Shown: positions 11,786 to 22,625 of the stretch, in pieces
Layout: every line of letters starts with the position of its first letter
How positions within the stretch are numbered: the stretch's first letter is position 1
Source of the DNA: Tanypteryx hageni
Taxonomy: Eukaryota; Arthropoda; Insecta; Odonata; Petaluridae
DNA length: 64,000 bases
Reading direction: 5' to 3'
Assembly (NCBI GenBank): GCA_028673005.1
Contig: CM054113.1
Coordinates: forward strand, 208,993,504 to 209,057,503
The notes under the pieces: generated by a model
Seen by the model: only the letters and a program-made list of their open reading frames with translations
What the model was told of the DNA's origin: nothing
Databases searched by the model: none
Made by a program: the position numbers and the translations under genes

Positions 11786-12003
11786 CTGACAGAGGTGGTA
11801 ACGTCTCATTATAATAAATATACCGTGTATAGTATACATTGGGTAGCTATTTGCAAAATATTTATAGAATGCCAATAATATAAAAACATGAATTGGGATA
11901 ATATTTTAATAAAGATTGGTCATCTCCCTTAAGGGGAGAAATTACCCCAATGCTCCCTCCCCCCTTTGTATCCGCCAATGATTACTGTCAATATTAAGGG
12001 GAA

Positions 12004-12495
12004 ATGCCTGTCAATGTTATTCGCCGGGATCTCGAGCTGGACTGCTTACGATCGTCGAATGCATGTTTTGCCGCGTACACACCAAGACTAGCAGTCGCGA
12101 ACGAGCAGTGGTCGACGAACAATCGTTATAGTGTTCACGTCAGTCCGAACATAAACGAGCACGTACGAACGATCTCTTGTTTAGCTAAAAAGCAGTTAAA
12201 AATTAATAAAATAGACGATAAAACTGTTGCACCGAGGTTCGAATGTACAACTAAAAAACTAGCTATCATCAACGAAAGATTCGTTATTAAGCCGTGCGAA
12301 CGAAGCAACGAACGAGGGCGTAAATACTGGCACAGAACCCACGACCATGGGCGAATGCTCGTCTTAGAGAGTACGAGGCTTTACGCAAGTGATTCCCAAG
12401 CTGGGTGCCGCGAAAAACTTTGTTTAGTAAAAAAATCAACAATTTGTGTGTGTCAACAGGTAATTAAGACACTGATCTTTCCTCAAATGAATTAA
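12004..12495 (+). CDS. Unrecognised 163-codon open frame in a CpG-richer patch
   Basis: The frame is open for 492 nt from an ATG. The local base composition is richer in GC and CpG than its flanks, with many 'cgaacga' words. The protein is basic and cysteine-containing, with no recognised domain, signal peptide or membrane segment. A donor-like CAACAG|GTAATT occurs near its end at about 12459, so a spliced 5' exon is conceivable. The repeated 'gcgaacga/cgaacaa' words look more like transposon-terminal sequence than a conserved protein. I regard it as probably non-genic. Confidence 0.2.
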   Translation: MPVNVIRRDLELDCLRSSNACFAAYTPRLAVANEQWSTNNRYSVHVSPNINEHVRTISCLAKKQLKINKIDDKTVAPRFECTTKKLAIINERFVIKPCERSNERGRKYWHRTHDHGRMLVLESTRLYASDSQAGCREKLCLVKKSTICVCQQVIKTLIFPQMN

Positions 12496-12851
12496 AAATG
12501 ACGTAGTACAAGCAAATGAATGCGTCCCAAGGTTGTAATACTAGAATGTAAATCAGCCACGTCAAACTGGAAGAGGCATCCGGGCCGCATTAAAGCAATG
12601 GATCTTAAAGAAGGGCCACAATTGTTTAATGAGGGCCAGAGCTGGAGCGGCAAACTTTAGTTAGAAGATTGGACGCCTGTTTTGCAATTAAAAACAACTA
12701 GCGGTACCCGCAAAAACTTTTGCGAAGTCAGTCAGAAATCTACAGGTTTAAAAGTCATCTTAGATAAGAAAATAATGATACCCAACAATTTTTTTCAAAG
12801 TTTTATGTTATTGCTGCTTTAAAATAGTATCTTCATATTGAAATACGAGTC
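12496..12851. other. Intergenic sequence, nothing supported
   Basis: No frame or repeat was recognised between the CpG-richer patch and the inverted repeat copy that follows. Confidence 0.4.
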
Positions 12852-13256
12852 GTCGGTGCTTGCATACTGCAAGCGCTTGAAAGAATCGCCATACACCAAG
12901 ATCTAAACTCATAAATAAACTAACGCGACAGCATTTGAACTAGAGCCCATTTAATAAGATAAGAGTTTTCATTTTTTGCGAAATTAAGGCATCTACCCGG
13001 AATTTCTAAATTCTCTGGCAATCGGCTCGCGTCCAAGTTTTCGAATTTAAAGTTTCATGGCTCAGATCGCCTTTTCAGAAATAAATATAATCATCATTAA
13101 GGCAATATCCTATATGTAACATTAGAATTTATGTAAAAATTAGGATATTTTGTATGTTAGGATTATGGCGTACGCATCTGGATAAAAAAATTAATTAAAA
13201 ATTATCACATCATCATATGTACTTATACGTCGTTGGCTGAAATCAAATGGATTATA
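12852..13256 (+). repeat. Dispersed repeat R, copy A (inverted copy at 27003-27397)
   Basis: This copy is colinear with the reverse complement of 27003-27397 over about 400 bp. Shared blocks include the 'cgttggctgaaatcaaatgg' end and 'catcattaaggcaat/atgatgattatag'. Copy A carries a short palindrome at 12858-12874 (GCTTGCA-tac-TGCAAGC) that copy B lacks. No protein family is recognised. Confidence 0.7.
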
Positions 13257-13324
13257 TTTAGGGTATGGATTTTTCGGGTTTAACCCGATTTTTACCCTCC
13301 GATTGCTTTTCTTTTTTCAATTTC

Positions 13325-14786
13325 GGGTACTTTGGACATTTGGACTGAAATGATGTCATGCCGTAGTTTTCTGGGAATAACAGCACATCATTTGAACGGC
13401 ACAGACATTGTTTCTAAATGCATTGCAACCAAGGAGCTCACGGAGAGGCATAAGTCAACATTTGTGAGCAACTTGAAGCTGTTTGCACGAAATATTCTAT
13501 CCCCAAAAGTAAGGTAGTATGTGCAGTCACTGATAACGCTTCCAATATTGTTGGTGCAGTTAACATGTTTCTCGGCAAGGGAAAACACCTTCCCTGTTTG
13601 GCACACGCTTCATTTGGTGGTAGAAAAGATAACATTTGTGGAAAATGTACAAAAAATCACTAGCCAGGTAAGACAGGTTGTGAAGTTTTTTCGAAGAAGT
13701 GTTATAAATAGTGACTTGCTTCGTGCTAAACAGATAGAAGTTAATAAAACCCCTCTTAAGTTGATTTTAGATGTAAGCACAAGATGGAATTCCGTGTATT
13801 ATATGCTAGAAAGATACGTTGCCTTGTCAAAATTTGTGCATCAAATTCTCCTTGAAAACTCGAAGGTTCCATTAGCATTAACTTCCGTTGAGCTTGACAC
13901 TGTGAAACATATGTTGAAGTTGCTTAAACCATTGGATTACATTACCAAGGAGATTGTGGGGGAAAAATTTGTAACGCTGAGCAAAGTGATTCCACTTATT
14001 CATTGCTTAAAAGCACATTTGCAATCTATTGGAATTACTGCGGAAAATGACGTTGTTAGACAGGTAAAAGAAACACTGCTGAGCGAAATTAATCACAGGT
14101 TCGCTCATATTGCGGAGTCTCATCTGTTAGCTACATCCAATTTATTAGATACGCGATTTAAAAGAATATATTTTATTGATATCAAGGCTTTTGCAAAGGC
14201 TCAATCTAATATCCGTTCCTTGATTAGACGTGAGGCATCAAGCAGTGACACAGACAGTGATTCTAATCTGAGTACAGAATCCGAGTATGACTTTTGAAGC
14301 CACCACAAAGTATTGGCCCATGGCAAGCAAAAAAAGAAAACAAATACCTTTGAGGAAAGAGGTGAGGAATCTGTGTATTTATCAAATTCAGTTTCTCCTC
14401 TCTCCTCTGACCCTTTGAAGACCTGGGAAGATATGAAGTGTGTTTCCTCAATCTTTACAAGCTCGCACGAGCGTACTTAACAATTCCTGCCACATCGGTG
14501 CCTGCAGAACGTCTCTTTTCTAAGGCGGGGGCTACCGTAACGCAAGTCAGGAATCGGCTAACGGGAAGCCACCTGGAAAAGCTCATGTTTTTGGAAGATT
14601 GCACAGAGGAGGAGTGGGAGGTGTAGATTTTATTGTACTTTGAAGAATGCACCTTAATTTTTTCAATAAATATAATATTTTTAATTGTTTTGATTTGATT
14701 CCTACTCATAGACGAATGTGCCTTTCCTTATGTTCAATAAATGTCATTTTTTGCTTGTTTTGATTCGATAACTACTCATAGACGTA
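13325..14786 (+). mobile_element. hAT transposon (ZBED/Ac-like), 5'-truncated, left part
   Basis: This holds the transposase remnant (13326-14626) and a 3' tail of two tandem copies of a roughly 70-bp unit (about 14647-14786). The Ty3/gypsy element at 14787-20328 interrupts it, and a third copy of the tail unit resumes at 20329. The 5' end starts abruptly in coding sequence next to repeat R. Confidence 0.75.
13326..14626 (+). pseudogene. hAT-family transposase, frameshifted
   Basis: It opens with LDIWTEMMSCRSFLGITAHH, the hAT 'D.WT......ylgvTaH' motif around the first catalytic aspartate. The next segment is only readable in a shifted frame, where VCAVTDNASNIVGAV (second catalytic Asp) and CLAHA appear. 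The original frame resumes with HLVVEKI..., DVSTRWNSVYYMLERY and a long helical domain ending at 14297. After another shift, LTIPATSVPAERLFSKAG and RNRLTGSHLEKLMFL give the C-terminal hAT dimerisation domain. The N-terminal BED zinc finger is missing. At least three frame changes and one in-frame stop (13515-13517) mark it as dead. Confidence 0.85.
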
Positions 14787-15035
14787 TGTGGGAATTGCGG
14801 GTAACAACAGGGACAAGCACACAATAACAACACTCACTGGCGTAAAAAACAAACTTTAATAATAATTAAGGTCGTCACTACATTACGTCCTTACACTTCA
14901 CGGTCCGCCTCGGAAGTCCCGACCATATCCCCAAACACCCCTGACCTCTTCCACCGAGCGTCCTTTCCCCCTCCTCCATACCCTCGCTCCGTGGCACGGC
15001 CATTGCCCAAGACCCTCCCTTTCTCCCTCTCTCTT

Positions 15036-15066
<31 letters not shown>

Positions 15067-15117
15067 TATTCCAACACACTCTCTCTCATACTCTCACTTT
15101 TCTGTCACACTCCCACA
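14787..15117 (-). repeat. 3' LTR of the gypsy element
   Basis: On the plus strand it begins TGTGGGAATTGCGGG and ends ACACTCCCACA, giving TG...CA termini. It contains a (CT)n/(CA)n stretch at about 15025-15065. It pairs with the LTR at 19995-20328. Confidence 0.95.
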
Positions 15118-15791
15118 ACTCGGCCCTCCTGACGATCGGCTGGCCTCAGTCGATCCTCTATGTTCTCGCCTTCCTCGCTGGTGTCGTCTCTGTCGCCCTC
15201 GTCGCTCTCTTCCAGGTCATCAATGAAACCTCGCCAGGGCTTCATGTGATCTGCCGAGCAGGTTGTACAGCCCGGTCCTTCTCCGTCGCCGACTTTCTCG
15301 ACGGCATACCGGTTGTTTCTTCTCGCCTCGATGACTTTATATGGGCCTAGGAACTTCACAGCCAGCTTCAAACCTGGGCCAAGTTGAGTCCTCTTGATGC
15401 CCACCAGGTCTCCTAGCTGGTATTCCGTGGCCTCCTTCCTGTGTCTGTTAAACGACCGTCTATTCTCCCTCTGTAGTATCTCTATCTGCTGCCTTGCCTT
15501 CGTCCTCAGTTCGTCTCGCGCCTCGCGGAACCTCTCAGCTGCCTCGGTGACTATCAGCTCCTGCAGATGGATGTCCTTAGGAAACCTCAATCTCACTCCG
15601 AACAGCAGTTCGAAAGGAGTCGTGCCAATCGCGCGCTGATGCGTGCCGTTGAGAGCACGCTGGACTCTGCTCACTCGTCGATACCACTTCAACGGCTCCT
15701 CGGCTGACAGCTTGGCGAAGACAGCTGAAATGATACCGTTGATTCTCTCTACTTGACCGTTGCCTCTGGGAACTCCTGTTGTGATGGTCAA
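15105..15791 (-). pseudogene. Gypsy integrase, C-terminal half with GPY/F module
   Basis: The frame contains TGVPRGNGQVERINGI, supplying the glutamate of the integrase DDE triad. It is followed by a helical region and GDLVGIKRTQLGPG, then KFLGPYKVIEARRNNRYAV, the GPY/F module of Ty3/gypsy integrases. An acidic tail runs into the 3' LTR border. It lies in a different frame from the upstream integrase part at 15788-16162, so a frameshift near 15790-15810 separates the second and third catalytic residues. Confidence 0.9.
15118..15131 (-). other. Candidate polypurine tract next to 3' LTR
   Basis: On the minus strand the bases just upstream of the 3' LTR read AGGAGGGCCGAGT. This purine-rich run is in the position expected for plus-strand priming. 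It is interrupted by two C and one terminal T. Confidence 0.5.
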
Positions 15792-16162
15792 GTGTTGAAT
15801 TCCCTCCGCTTCGCTTCTTGGGATGTATAGGCTGTACCGCGGTCGGTGATGATCCTCTTCGGATTCCCAAAGTGCTGCTGGTGTACACGCAGCTTCTCCA
15901 ACACCTCGTTTGTCCCAGTAGATTTCTTTGCGAAAATCAACGTAAACTTCGAAAATCCGTCCACCAAGACCAACAGATGCCTGAAGTTCTTTCTCGTTGA
16001 CGTCAGCGGACCCACATGGTCCAGGTGCAAGGTATGCAGAGGCTCATCTCCTTTCGGGATGGGATGTAGGAACCCCTCTGCTTTGCCCTGCTTCCTTGCT
16101 CCGAGTATGCAAGGGAGGCAGATCTGGATGAACTCGCCAACACGCTTCTCCATATTGCTCAT
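15788..16162 (-). pseudogene. Gypsy integrase, middle part
   Basis: The frame includes CLPCILGARKQGKAEG (the CC half of the HHCC zinc site), LHLDHVGPLTSTRKNF (first catalytic Asp), LVLVDGFSKFTLIFA and RIITDRGTAYTS (second catalytic Asp). It is separated from the upstream gag-pol frame by one stop codon in the same frame. Comparison with relatives suggests a tryptophan codon mutated to TAG (REY-stop-MSNMEKRV). It then runs into a frameshift before the catalytic glutamate. Confidence 0.9.
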
Positions 16163-19100
16163 CTAATACTCCCTGGATAACACCTCCATCGTCTTCTTGA
16201 CACCGAAGTGCCCTATCTCGTGCGCCCTCTTGATCACCTCATTCTGCAGTCCCTTAGGCACCACGAGTTTCCGGTCTCCCTCTGCTCCTTTGTAGAGTAG
16301 GCCATGGTCGACGACGTAATCCTCGTAATCGCCGTTACGCAGGATCGCACGTATGGCCTTCAGTTTCTCGTCTCGGTCCTGCGCTCTTGCCAATCTCTCG
16401 GCTACAGTGTCTCGTACGACGAGGATACTTATCTTCCTGCTAAGAGCATCGACGTGTTGCATGCGCACCCCTGCTCGATGCTCTATCTCATAATCAAAAT
16501 CTTCCAGCAGCATACCCCAGCGCGCCACTCTAGGTGCGAGCTCCTTCTTGGCCATTGTCTGCTGAAATGCGGCACAGTCCGTGACAATCTTGAAGCGTAT
16601 GCCCAGGAGGTACACGCGGAACTTCTCTAGTACACGAACAACAGCTAGCACTTCAAGCTCGTAGCTGCAGTAGCGCCTCTCTGCTGGAGTCGTTTTCCTG
16701 CTCATGAAATAGACCGGGTGGAGCTGCTGGTCCTCAAGATCTCTCTGCAGTAGGATTGCACCAAATCCATCTTGCGAAGCGTCGGTGTGCAGCTCCGTCT
16801 CTCGTCTCTGATGATACAGGCGCAGCACTGGTGCCTCCACTAGCGCTCTCTTCAACTCCTGAAAGGCCCGTCTCTCGGTTTCCGAGAAATAAAAGTGAAC
16901 GTCCTTTCTGAGTAAGTCGCTGGGTGGCTTGGCGATCTTCGCGTAGCCTTTAATGAACTTCCGGAAATAACCGGCTAGGCCCAGGAACCGTTGAACCTGC
17001 TTCGTCGTCTTCGGGTCAGGAAAATCCAACAGATCAGCTGTCTTTCTCGGTGATGGCTTGATGCTGCCTTTCTCGACAACATAGCCAAGGAACTCGATCT
17101 TCGTCACCATCAGCCGGCACTTCTTCCAGTTGATCTGTAGCCCGTACCTCGCTGCTACCTCTAGAGCCCTGCTCAAGCGCTCCAGGGCTTCTCCGTGGTT
17201 CACTGCCGGTACCAGAACGTCGTCAAGGTACACCAGAGCTACATCCTCCTTCACTAGATCCCTGAAGACATAGGCAATGTACCTCTGGAACACAGCTGGT
17301 GAGTTGCAAAGCCCGAATGGAACCCTCTTGAACTCGATCTGTCCGGAGGGCGTGACGAAAGACGTGTACTTCTGGCTCCCGTCCGCGACCCTCACATGGA
17401 AAAATCCATTTCTTAAGTCCAACGTCGAGTACACCTTCGCTTCAGCCAGCCGGTCCAATAGATCCTCGATGAGGGGCAACGGATAGTGCTCTCTGACCGT
17501 TACCTTGTTTAACGGCTTATAGTCCACGCAGACACGTACCCTTCCATCCCTCTTCCGCGCGACGACCACTGGACTGGCGAACTCCGAGTTGCTTGGCACG
17601 ATGATGCCCTCCTCCAGCCAGTTGTCTATCTGCTCGTCGACTTCTTCTCTCTCTTTCGGGGCCAGGCGCCGTGGATTCCTGAAGATCGGCGTCTCGTCCT
17701 TCAGGATAATTTTCATTTCCACTGGCACCTCGTCTCGTCCGGTGGGTTGATATCCGTCGACCATAGCCCTCACTTCCTCCTTGTAACCCTCTGGCACCTT
17801 CTCGATGGCGTCCCTGGTCTCCTCCTCCTCGGCGACGATCATCCGGACGTACTCTTCTCCGGGAATGGGCTCGATGATGGGCCCCAGCTTCCGAAGTCGC
17901 ACCTCGGCCACGTCTAACAGCGGGTCCCCGATCAGCACCTTGGTGTCCATGGCTTGCATCGGAGCGACCCAATACACCAACGGCACTGTCACGTCGTCCA
18001 GCTTCGTTAGCAGCACAACACGCCCCATCATGACTGCGCTTCCGCCAAACCCGCGTAGCTGCTTACCTCCCTCCTCAAGGTTCACCTTGTAAGCCCCCCT
18101 GGCAGTTATCTCCTGGAAGAGGTCCTCTCGCATTACGTTGCAGTCGGCTCCACTGTCCAGCAGGCACTCGGACTCGACTCCCCCGATGCAGACCCGTTTC
18201 CTGCTCCGGTTGCCGCTGCACTCGTTGAGCCTGACTGTTGGTGATCCATCCTTTGAGGTAGATGCTCCATCTCTGCTCCTCTCACCGCACTCTGGCGATT
18301 TGTGTCCGAACTTCTGACATTTGAAGCATTTGACGCCCTTCCCCCTGTCAGGACAGTTTCGTCCTAAGTGCCCCTCTCCTCCGTTGAAGCAGTTGTTGCT
18401 TCTCTTCCTGTCGTCCTTCTTACTCTTCGACGACGACGACGACTGTTCCGCTCCCGCTGACTTCTGCTGCGAGCCTCGATGCTCACCTAAATCCTTCTGC
18501 AACCTCAAGTCTCTGAGGCAACCGTCAAGCCTCTCCTGAAGCTCTTCGAATGTCCTGGAACTCCTCAGCAACATTCGGGCCTGAGCGTCCTCGAGGATGC
18601 CGTCGACGATGTAGTCGATGACATCCCTATCATCTACGCCTCCCTGACGTCCGAGGCTCCTCATCTCCTGGATGTACTGCTGGACAGTTTCATCCTTCTT
18701 CCTCTTCTTTTTCATTAAGAGTGCATGTATCCGAGCTGCTGACGTCTTCCGGCCAAACTCCGCCTCGATGGCATGGCTGAGAGCACTGATGTCTCGTTGA
18801 GCGGTGAGGCACGTCTTGGCTGGTCCGTCCAGCGACTTCTTCGCTGCGACGAACGTCTCCAGCTGCGTCCACCCGTATATCAGCGCGCATTCGCTGATAG
18901 AATCCAGCCACGGCTTGACTGGATACGCCGGATCACTCCCGTTGAACCTTGGCAAGGTGTCCGCTGCATCCCTCAGGGAAATCCTTTCTACCGCTGCTGG
19001 TACACCGATCCCAATTCCCGGGGCGCGCGCGAGCTGTAACTCTCGTTGCATCGCCTCCAGCCGTTGTCTTAACCGTCCCTCCTCGGTCAGTGCTGCTGGC

Positions 19101-19471
19101 TGACGATGTTGCTGCTGGGCGAGCCGCAACGCCCGTTCAGTCTCCTCTAGCTGCCGCTTCAGCCGGTCGACCTCGCTCACTGGGGCCGGCTGGTGCTGCT
19201 GACGCAACAGTCGCTCGACGGAGGGTGCCGTCGGTAGCGCGGGCGTTGCTGGCTGCTCTGCAGACCGCGAACGTAAGTCCTCCGCCAGCTGTTGCCGCAT
19301 CCGCTCGTACCGCTGCTGCTGATATTTTTCTTCCTCTTCCAAGGCAACTCTTCTTTCATTCAGACGGGCCTCTAGCTCCGCCAGCTCCTCCTCACGTCGA
19401 CGGAATACTTTGCCATCCTCTGCCGGCGTCGTCAGCTCCGTGCCTCGCGAATTCTCGTCGCTGTTCGCCAT
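16163..19471 (-). pseudogene. Gypsy gag-protease-RT-RNase H and integrase N-terminus
   Basis: I take the ATG at 19471 (MANSDENSRG) as start, although the frame stays open further upstream to the leader. In order: a charged coiled-coil gag N-terminus, a gag core (PRFNGSDPAYPVKPWLDS), then two zinc knuckles near 18390-18290. The first knuckle has a glycine where the second cysteine should be (CFNGGEGHLGRNC). The second is intact (CFKCQKFGHKSPEC). Protease has LLDSGADCNV. RT has VCVDYKPLNKVTVREHYPLP, FGLCNSPAVFQRY and YLDD. RNase H has LHTDASQDGFGAILL. The integrase HH motif (HEIGHFGVKKTMEVL) follows, then the stop at 16163-16165. Gag and pol are in one frame. Confidence 0.93.
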
Positions 19472-19972
19472 TGTAGTGGATGTCTTACCCGTGTCGTCCT
19501 CGGTTAATGTCGTCGTCCTGCGTGCCGACCTCTCTTGAATTTGCCGCTGCACCGTCAACCTCACGCTTCTCGGCGGCTGCACCCTTAACGGCGGCCTCGG
19601 AACGCTCCTACTCCTTCGCCGTCTTCCGCTTGGGACTGTGTTCCCTCTCCCTTGCTCCGTCGTGGCGCGCTGTTGAGAAGGGGTCCTTCCCTCCCCTCTC
19701 TCGAAGCGTCGCTTCCTCTCGCACAGCCTCTTGCCGCGCAAAACCTCTTCGCTGTGTGCTTTCGTGCGGCGTCTCCACACGAAACTCTCAACACGCAGCG
19801 GCTTCTTAGTGAAATTATGTGTGGCGTCTCCACACACAACTTCCTTCCTTAGGTGAAGTTCGTGTGGCGTCTCCTCACGAAACCTCCTTCAGATAAGTGC
19901 TCTCGCGCGGCTTCCCCACGCGCACTCACTCTCTTCTTTTAAGCTTCCTTAACGTATCCTCTGTAGACCCGC

Positions 19973-19990
19973 ATCCCGGACGAGCCCCCA
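19973..19990 (-). other. Primer-binding site complementary to tRNA-Pro
   Basis: The minus strand reads TGGGGGCTCGTCCGGGAT, beginning 4 nt after the 5' LTR. Its complement ends in CCA and equals the 3' end of tRNA-Pro, as used by murine-leukaemia-type retroviruses. It fixes the element's orientation. Confidence 0.9.
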
Positions 19991-19994
19991 ATTT

Positions 19995-20328
19995 TGTGGG
20001 AATTGCGGGTAACAACAGGGACAAGCACACAATAACACCACTCACTGGCGTAAAAAACAAACTTTAATAATAATTAAGGTCGTCACTACATTACGTCCTT
20101 ACACTTCACGGTCCGCCTCGGAAGTCCCGACCATATCCCCAAACACCCCTGACCTCTTCCACCGAGCGTCCTTTCCCCCTCCTCCATACCCTCGCTCCGT
20201 GGCACGGCCATTGCCCAAGACCCTCCCTTTCTCCCTCTCTCTTTCTCTCTCTCTCACACACACACATATATTCCAACATACTCTCTCTCATACTCTCACT
20301 TTTCTGTCACACTCGTCACACTCCCACA
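19995..20328 (-). repeat. 5' LTR of the gypsy element
   Basis: It is near-identical to 14787-15117. Differences seen are one substitution in the 'cacaataaca' region, shorter (CT)n, an extra 'ta', and a 9-bp duplication 'acactcgtc' near its end. Confidence 0.95.
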
Positions 20329-20480
20329 CGCATGTGTCTTTATTTATATTCAATTAATGTAATATTTTAAATTGTTCCGATTCGATACTTACTCATATCG
20401 GTACTTTCGGCCCGATACTTTTGTGGTATCGATACTTTCATTCGATACATCATATGAGTAAGGTATCGAGTCTTTCGTTT
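20329..20480 (+). mobile_element. hAT transposon, right part after the gypsy insertion
   Basis: Bases 20333-20400 match the tail unit at 14647-14786 ('tattcaat.aatgt', 'ttgttc.gattcgata', 'tactcat'). They run into repeated 'ggtac/gatactttcg..cgatac' words, typical of terminal regions of some hAT elements. The exact terminus was not identified. Confidence 0.6.
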
Positions 20481-20849
20481 CGATTTCGTATCCCTCCCCC
20501 CGACCCTAACACGAGCCTACCCATTCACTTACGAACCGGTCGGGGCCAACCAAGATCACGGGCCGGTCGGGAAAAGAATGTAGATTCTAATTCTTATCGC
20601 CGAATTTTGTTAATTTATCATTATTTCTTGAATTTCTACTAAAACAGCGTTTTAAATTGCATTTTATCGGATTGCTGCCATGTATACGATTATTACCGAA
20701 CTTGGCTTGAGCATAGACGAGTGAAAAAATTGGTTATTTTCTTTTCCACTCGATTACCCTTCAGCAATGGACAGTTGATTCATAGGTAAATATTAGCGTT
20801 TAAACAGTAAAATTTGTTAAATTCGTTTATTTTAATAAATATATGCAAA
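20481..20849. other. No feature seen
   Basis: This is a short GC-richer patch (cggtcgggg twice, at about 20538 and 20563) and then AT-rich sequence up to the LINE fragment. Confidence 0.4.
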
Positions 20850-21530
20850 ATGAAAAAATCCAAGGTCATTCGAATATTGGGTAAAGAAGAGAATCTGAAC
20901 ATAACTATTGGGGGAAAGCCATTATAACAAGTTTCAGAATATAAATACCTTGGAAGTATCATAACACGAGAGGCAAAATGTACGGATGAGATCAAAACTA
21001 GAATAGGAAAAGCAAAAGCGGCTTTCAGGAGAAAGAAACAACTACTTACAGGGAATATAAGGGAAGATATCCGCAAGAAGTTGATAAAATGCTACGTATG
21101 GAGTATAGCATTGTATGGGGCAGAAACATGGACGCTAAGGAAAAATGACATCAAATACTTGGAAAGCTTTGAAATGTGGACTTGGAGGAGAATGCTGAAG
21201 ATAAAATGGACAGATAGGATGAAAAACGATGAAGTGCTACGAAGAATAGGAGAGAAGCGAATGATTATACAGACTATCAGAAAGAGGAAGGCTAACTGGG
21301 TTGGACATTACCTGAGGAGAGAGAGTATGATTAAAGATGTGTTAGAAGGAAAACTAGATGGGAAAAGGGAAAGAGGTAGGAAAAGGTTTCAGCTGATAGA
21401 CGATTTGAAAGGGAAAGAGAGTTATCAAGATATAAAGAGGACAGCGGAAAATAGGAGTATATGGAGAACCAGGTTTAACCAAGAATAATCACGGACCTGT
21501 CTACGGACAGACTACCTATGATGATGATGC
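20850..21530 (+). mobile_element. LINE ORF2 C-terminal fragment, 5'-truncated
   Basis: The frame from 20850 to the stop at about 21486 has one internal stop (TAA at about 20925). It contains EYKYLGSIITREAKCTDEIK, KLIKCYVWSIALYGAETW, LESFEMWTWRRMLKIKW and HYLRRESMIKDVLEGKLDG. This is the standard 'YLGS..T.dg....EI..RI..A' and 'YGAETWTL....'-type C-terminal region of insect non-LTR retrotransposon reverse transcriptases. The 3' end shows a short (GATGAT)n-type tail near 21520-21530. The endonuclease and catalytic RT motifs are absent, as expected for 5' truncation. Confidence 0.85.
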
Positions 21531-21786
21531 AAAATATAATGTCAGAAAGAGATTTTGACATTGCTTTTAGTATTTTAAAGCTGATAATTCTCTATTAAAT
21601 TGTTTTCCAATTTTTCTCAATTATTGATATACTATGAAATACAAATGGTATTTATGGTATGAGAATTCCTTGGAATGACTAACACATACTGAAACATTTA
21701 CTGTCAATATAAGTAATCAATTCTGGAGGTCAACTTTGGGAAACCAGCCTGCATTAGTCCTGGTTTGGACTTCTTGTTACCTAAAT

Positions 21787-22625
21787 CTTATATTATACTA
21801 GCGTAATTGTCTGTCAAATATAACTGGTATGTGCAGATTATGTATTAAATTTAAGGTACTTCCCATTCTTCCCCCCTTTCTCTCTGCCTCCCTTCCATTC
21901 TCTTCCCTCCCTCTCCCCTATTCTCTCTCCCTCCTATTCTCCCTCTTTCTTCTTCTCATTCTCCATCCACCTCTCCCTCTTATTTTTCTTCTCATTCTCC
22001 ATCCATCTCTCCCTCTTATTCATCACCGTCCTCTTTTCTCCCCATCCTCCATCTTCCTCCCACCCATTCTCCTCCCTTTCTTCTAAAATTTAATTAGTTT
22101 TATTCGGAGGAAGTGCAATATATCCTCCCTCAAAATAGCGCCACAAACGGACAGTAATTTCTTTAATTGCCATGTCAACCTTAAATAAAAAATTCTGATT
22201 AGCTCATTATATAAATTTTTGCAAATTTTCACTTTTCTTCCTATATACGAATTAAACTTTTAACATGAGGAATTTCGAACTGTAGACGAACCACGAGCAG
22301 AATAAGAAACCTTGTAATCTTTTAGTTAAGTGGGTTAGATCTTAAGCTCGTGAGTCAATGTTTTCTAATTTTAATGTCAAAAAAAGATAAGCCTGCACGT
22401 CAAAAGGTCGATTTTTACCAGTTATCTTATGGAGAATGCAAATCATCCCCTGGAGTCGAACCCTGGAAGTTTTTCGTAAATTTTTCTTGGTCATAGTACT
22501 TTCATACCCGAGTAGATTATCTCTGCCAAATTTGAAGTTTATATCTACATATTTGATCGGGTTATTCGTTTTTTAAGAGCGTGACACGGACCAACCAACC
22601 AACCAACATAGCTTTTTATTAAAAG
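21787..22625 (+). repeat. Dispersed repeat S, copy 1
   Basis: It starts 'ttatattatactagcgtaattgtctgtcaaatat' and includes a CT-rich tract (21848-22085). A block at 22088-22230 matches 25757-25905 closely. It ends 'ttaagagcgtgacacggaccaaccaaccaacatagctttttatt'. The same modules in the same order occur at 24615-25990. No coding frame is present. The class is not recognised. Confidence 0.65.
21848..22085. repeat. CT-rich low-complexity tract
   Basis: A pyrimidine-only-like run of about 240 bp ('ccctccctctcccctattct...'). Its wording resembles the complement of the GA minisatellite at 52745-53990. Confidence 0.9.

Larger units (their letters stand above)
14787..20328 (-). mobile_element. Ty3/gypsy LTR retrotransposon, near full length, inactive
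   Basis: Two near-identical LTRs of 331 and 334 bp flank a minus-strand gag-pol. Flanking tetranucleotides CGTA (14783-14786) and CGCA (20329-20332) fit a target duplication with one mismatch. Order in coding direction: 5' LTR, primer-binding site, gag, protease, reverse transcriptase, RNase H, integrase, purine-rich tract, 3' LTR. No envelope frame is seen. The internal region is much GC-richer than its surroundings. The LTRs differ mainly in microsatellite length and one 9-bp repeat, so insertion is fairly recent, yet pol has a nonsense codon and a frameshift. Confidence 0.95.

Noticed and set aside
17517..17972. 151-codon minus-strand frame overlapping gypsy RT
   Set aside because: It is an alternative frame of the polyprotein, with arginine/glycine-rich composition typical of a shifted GC-rich gene.
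18949..19809. Open frames of 109-175 codons opposite the gypsy gag region
   Set aside because: They are shadows of the GC-rich gag reading frame on the other strand and show no domain.
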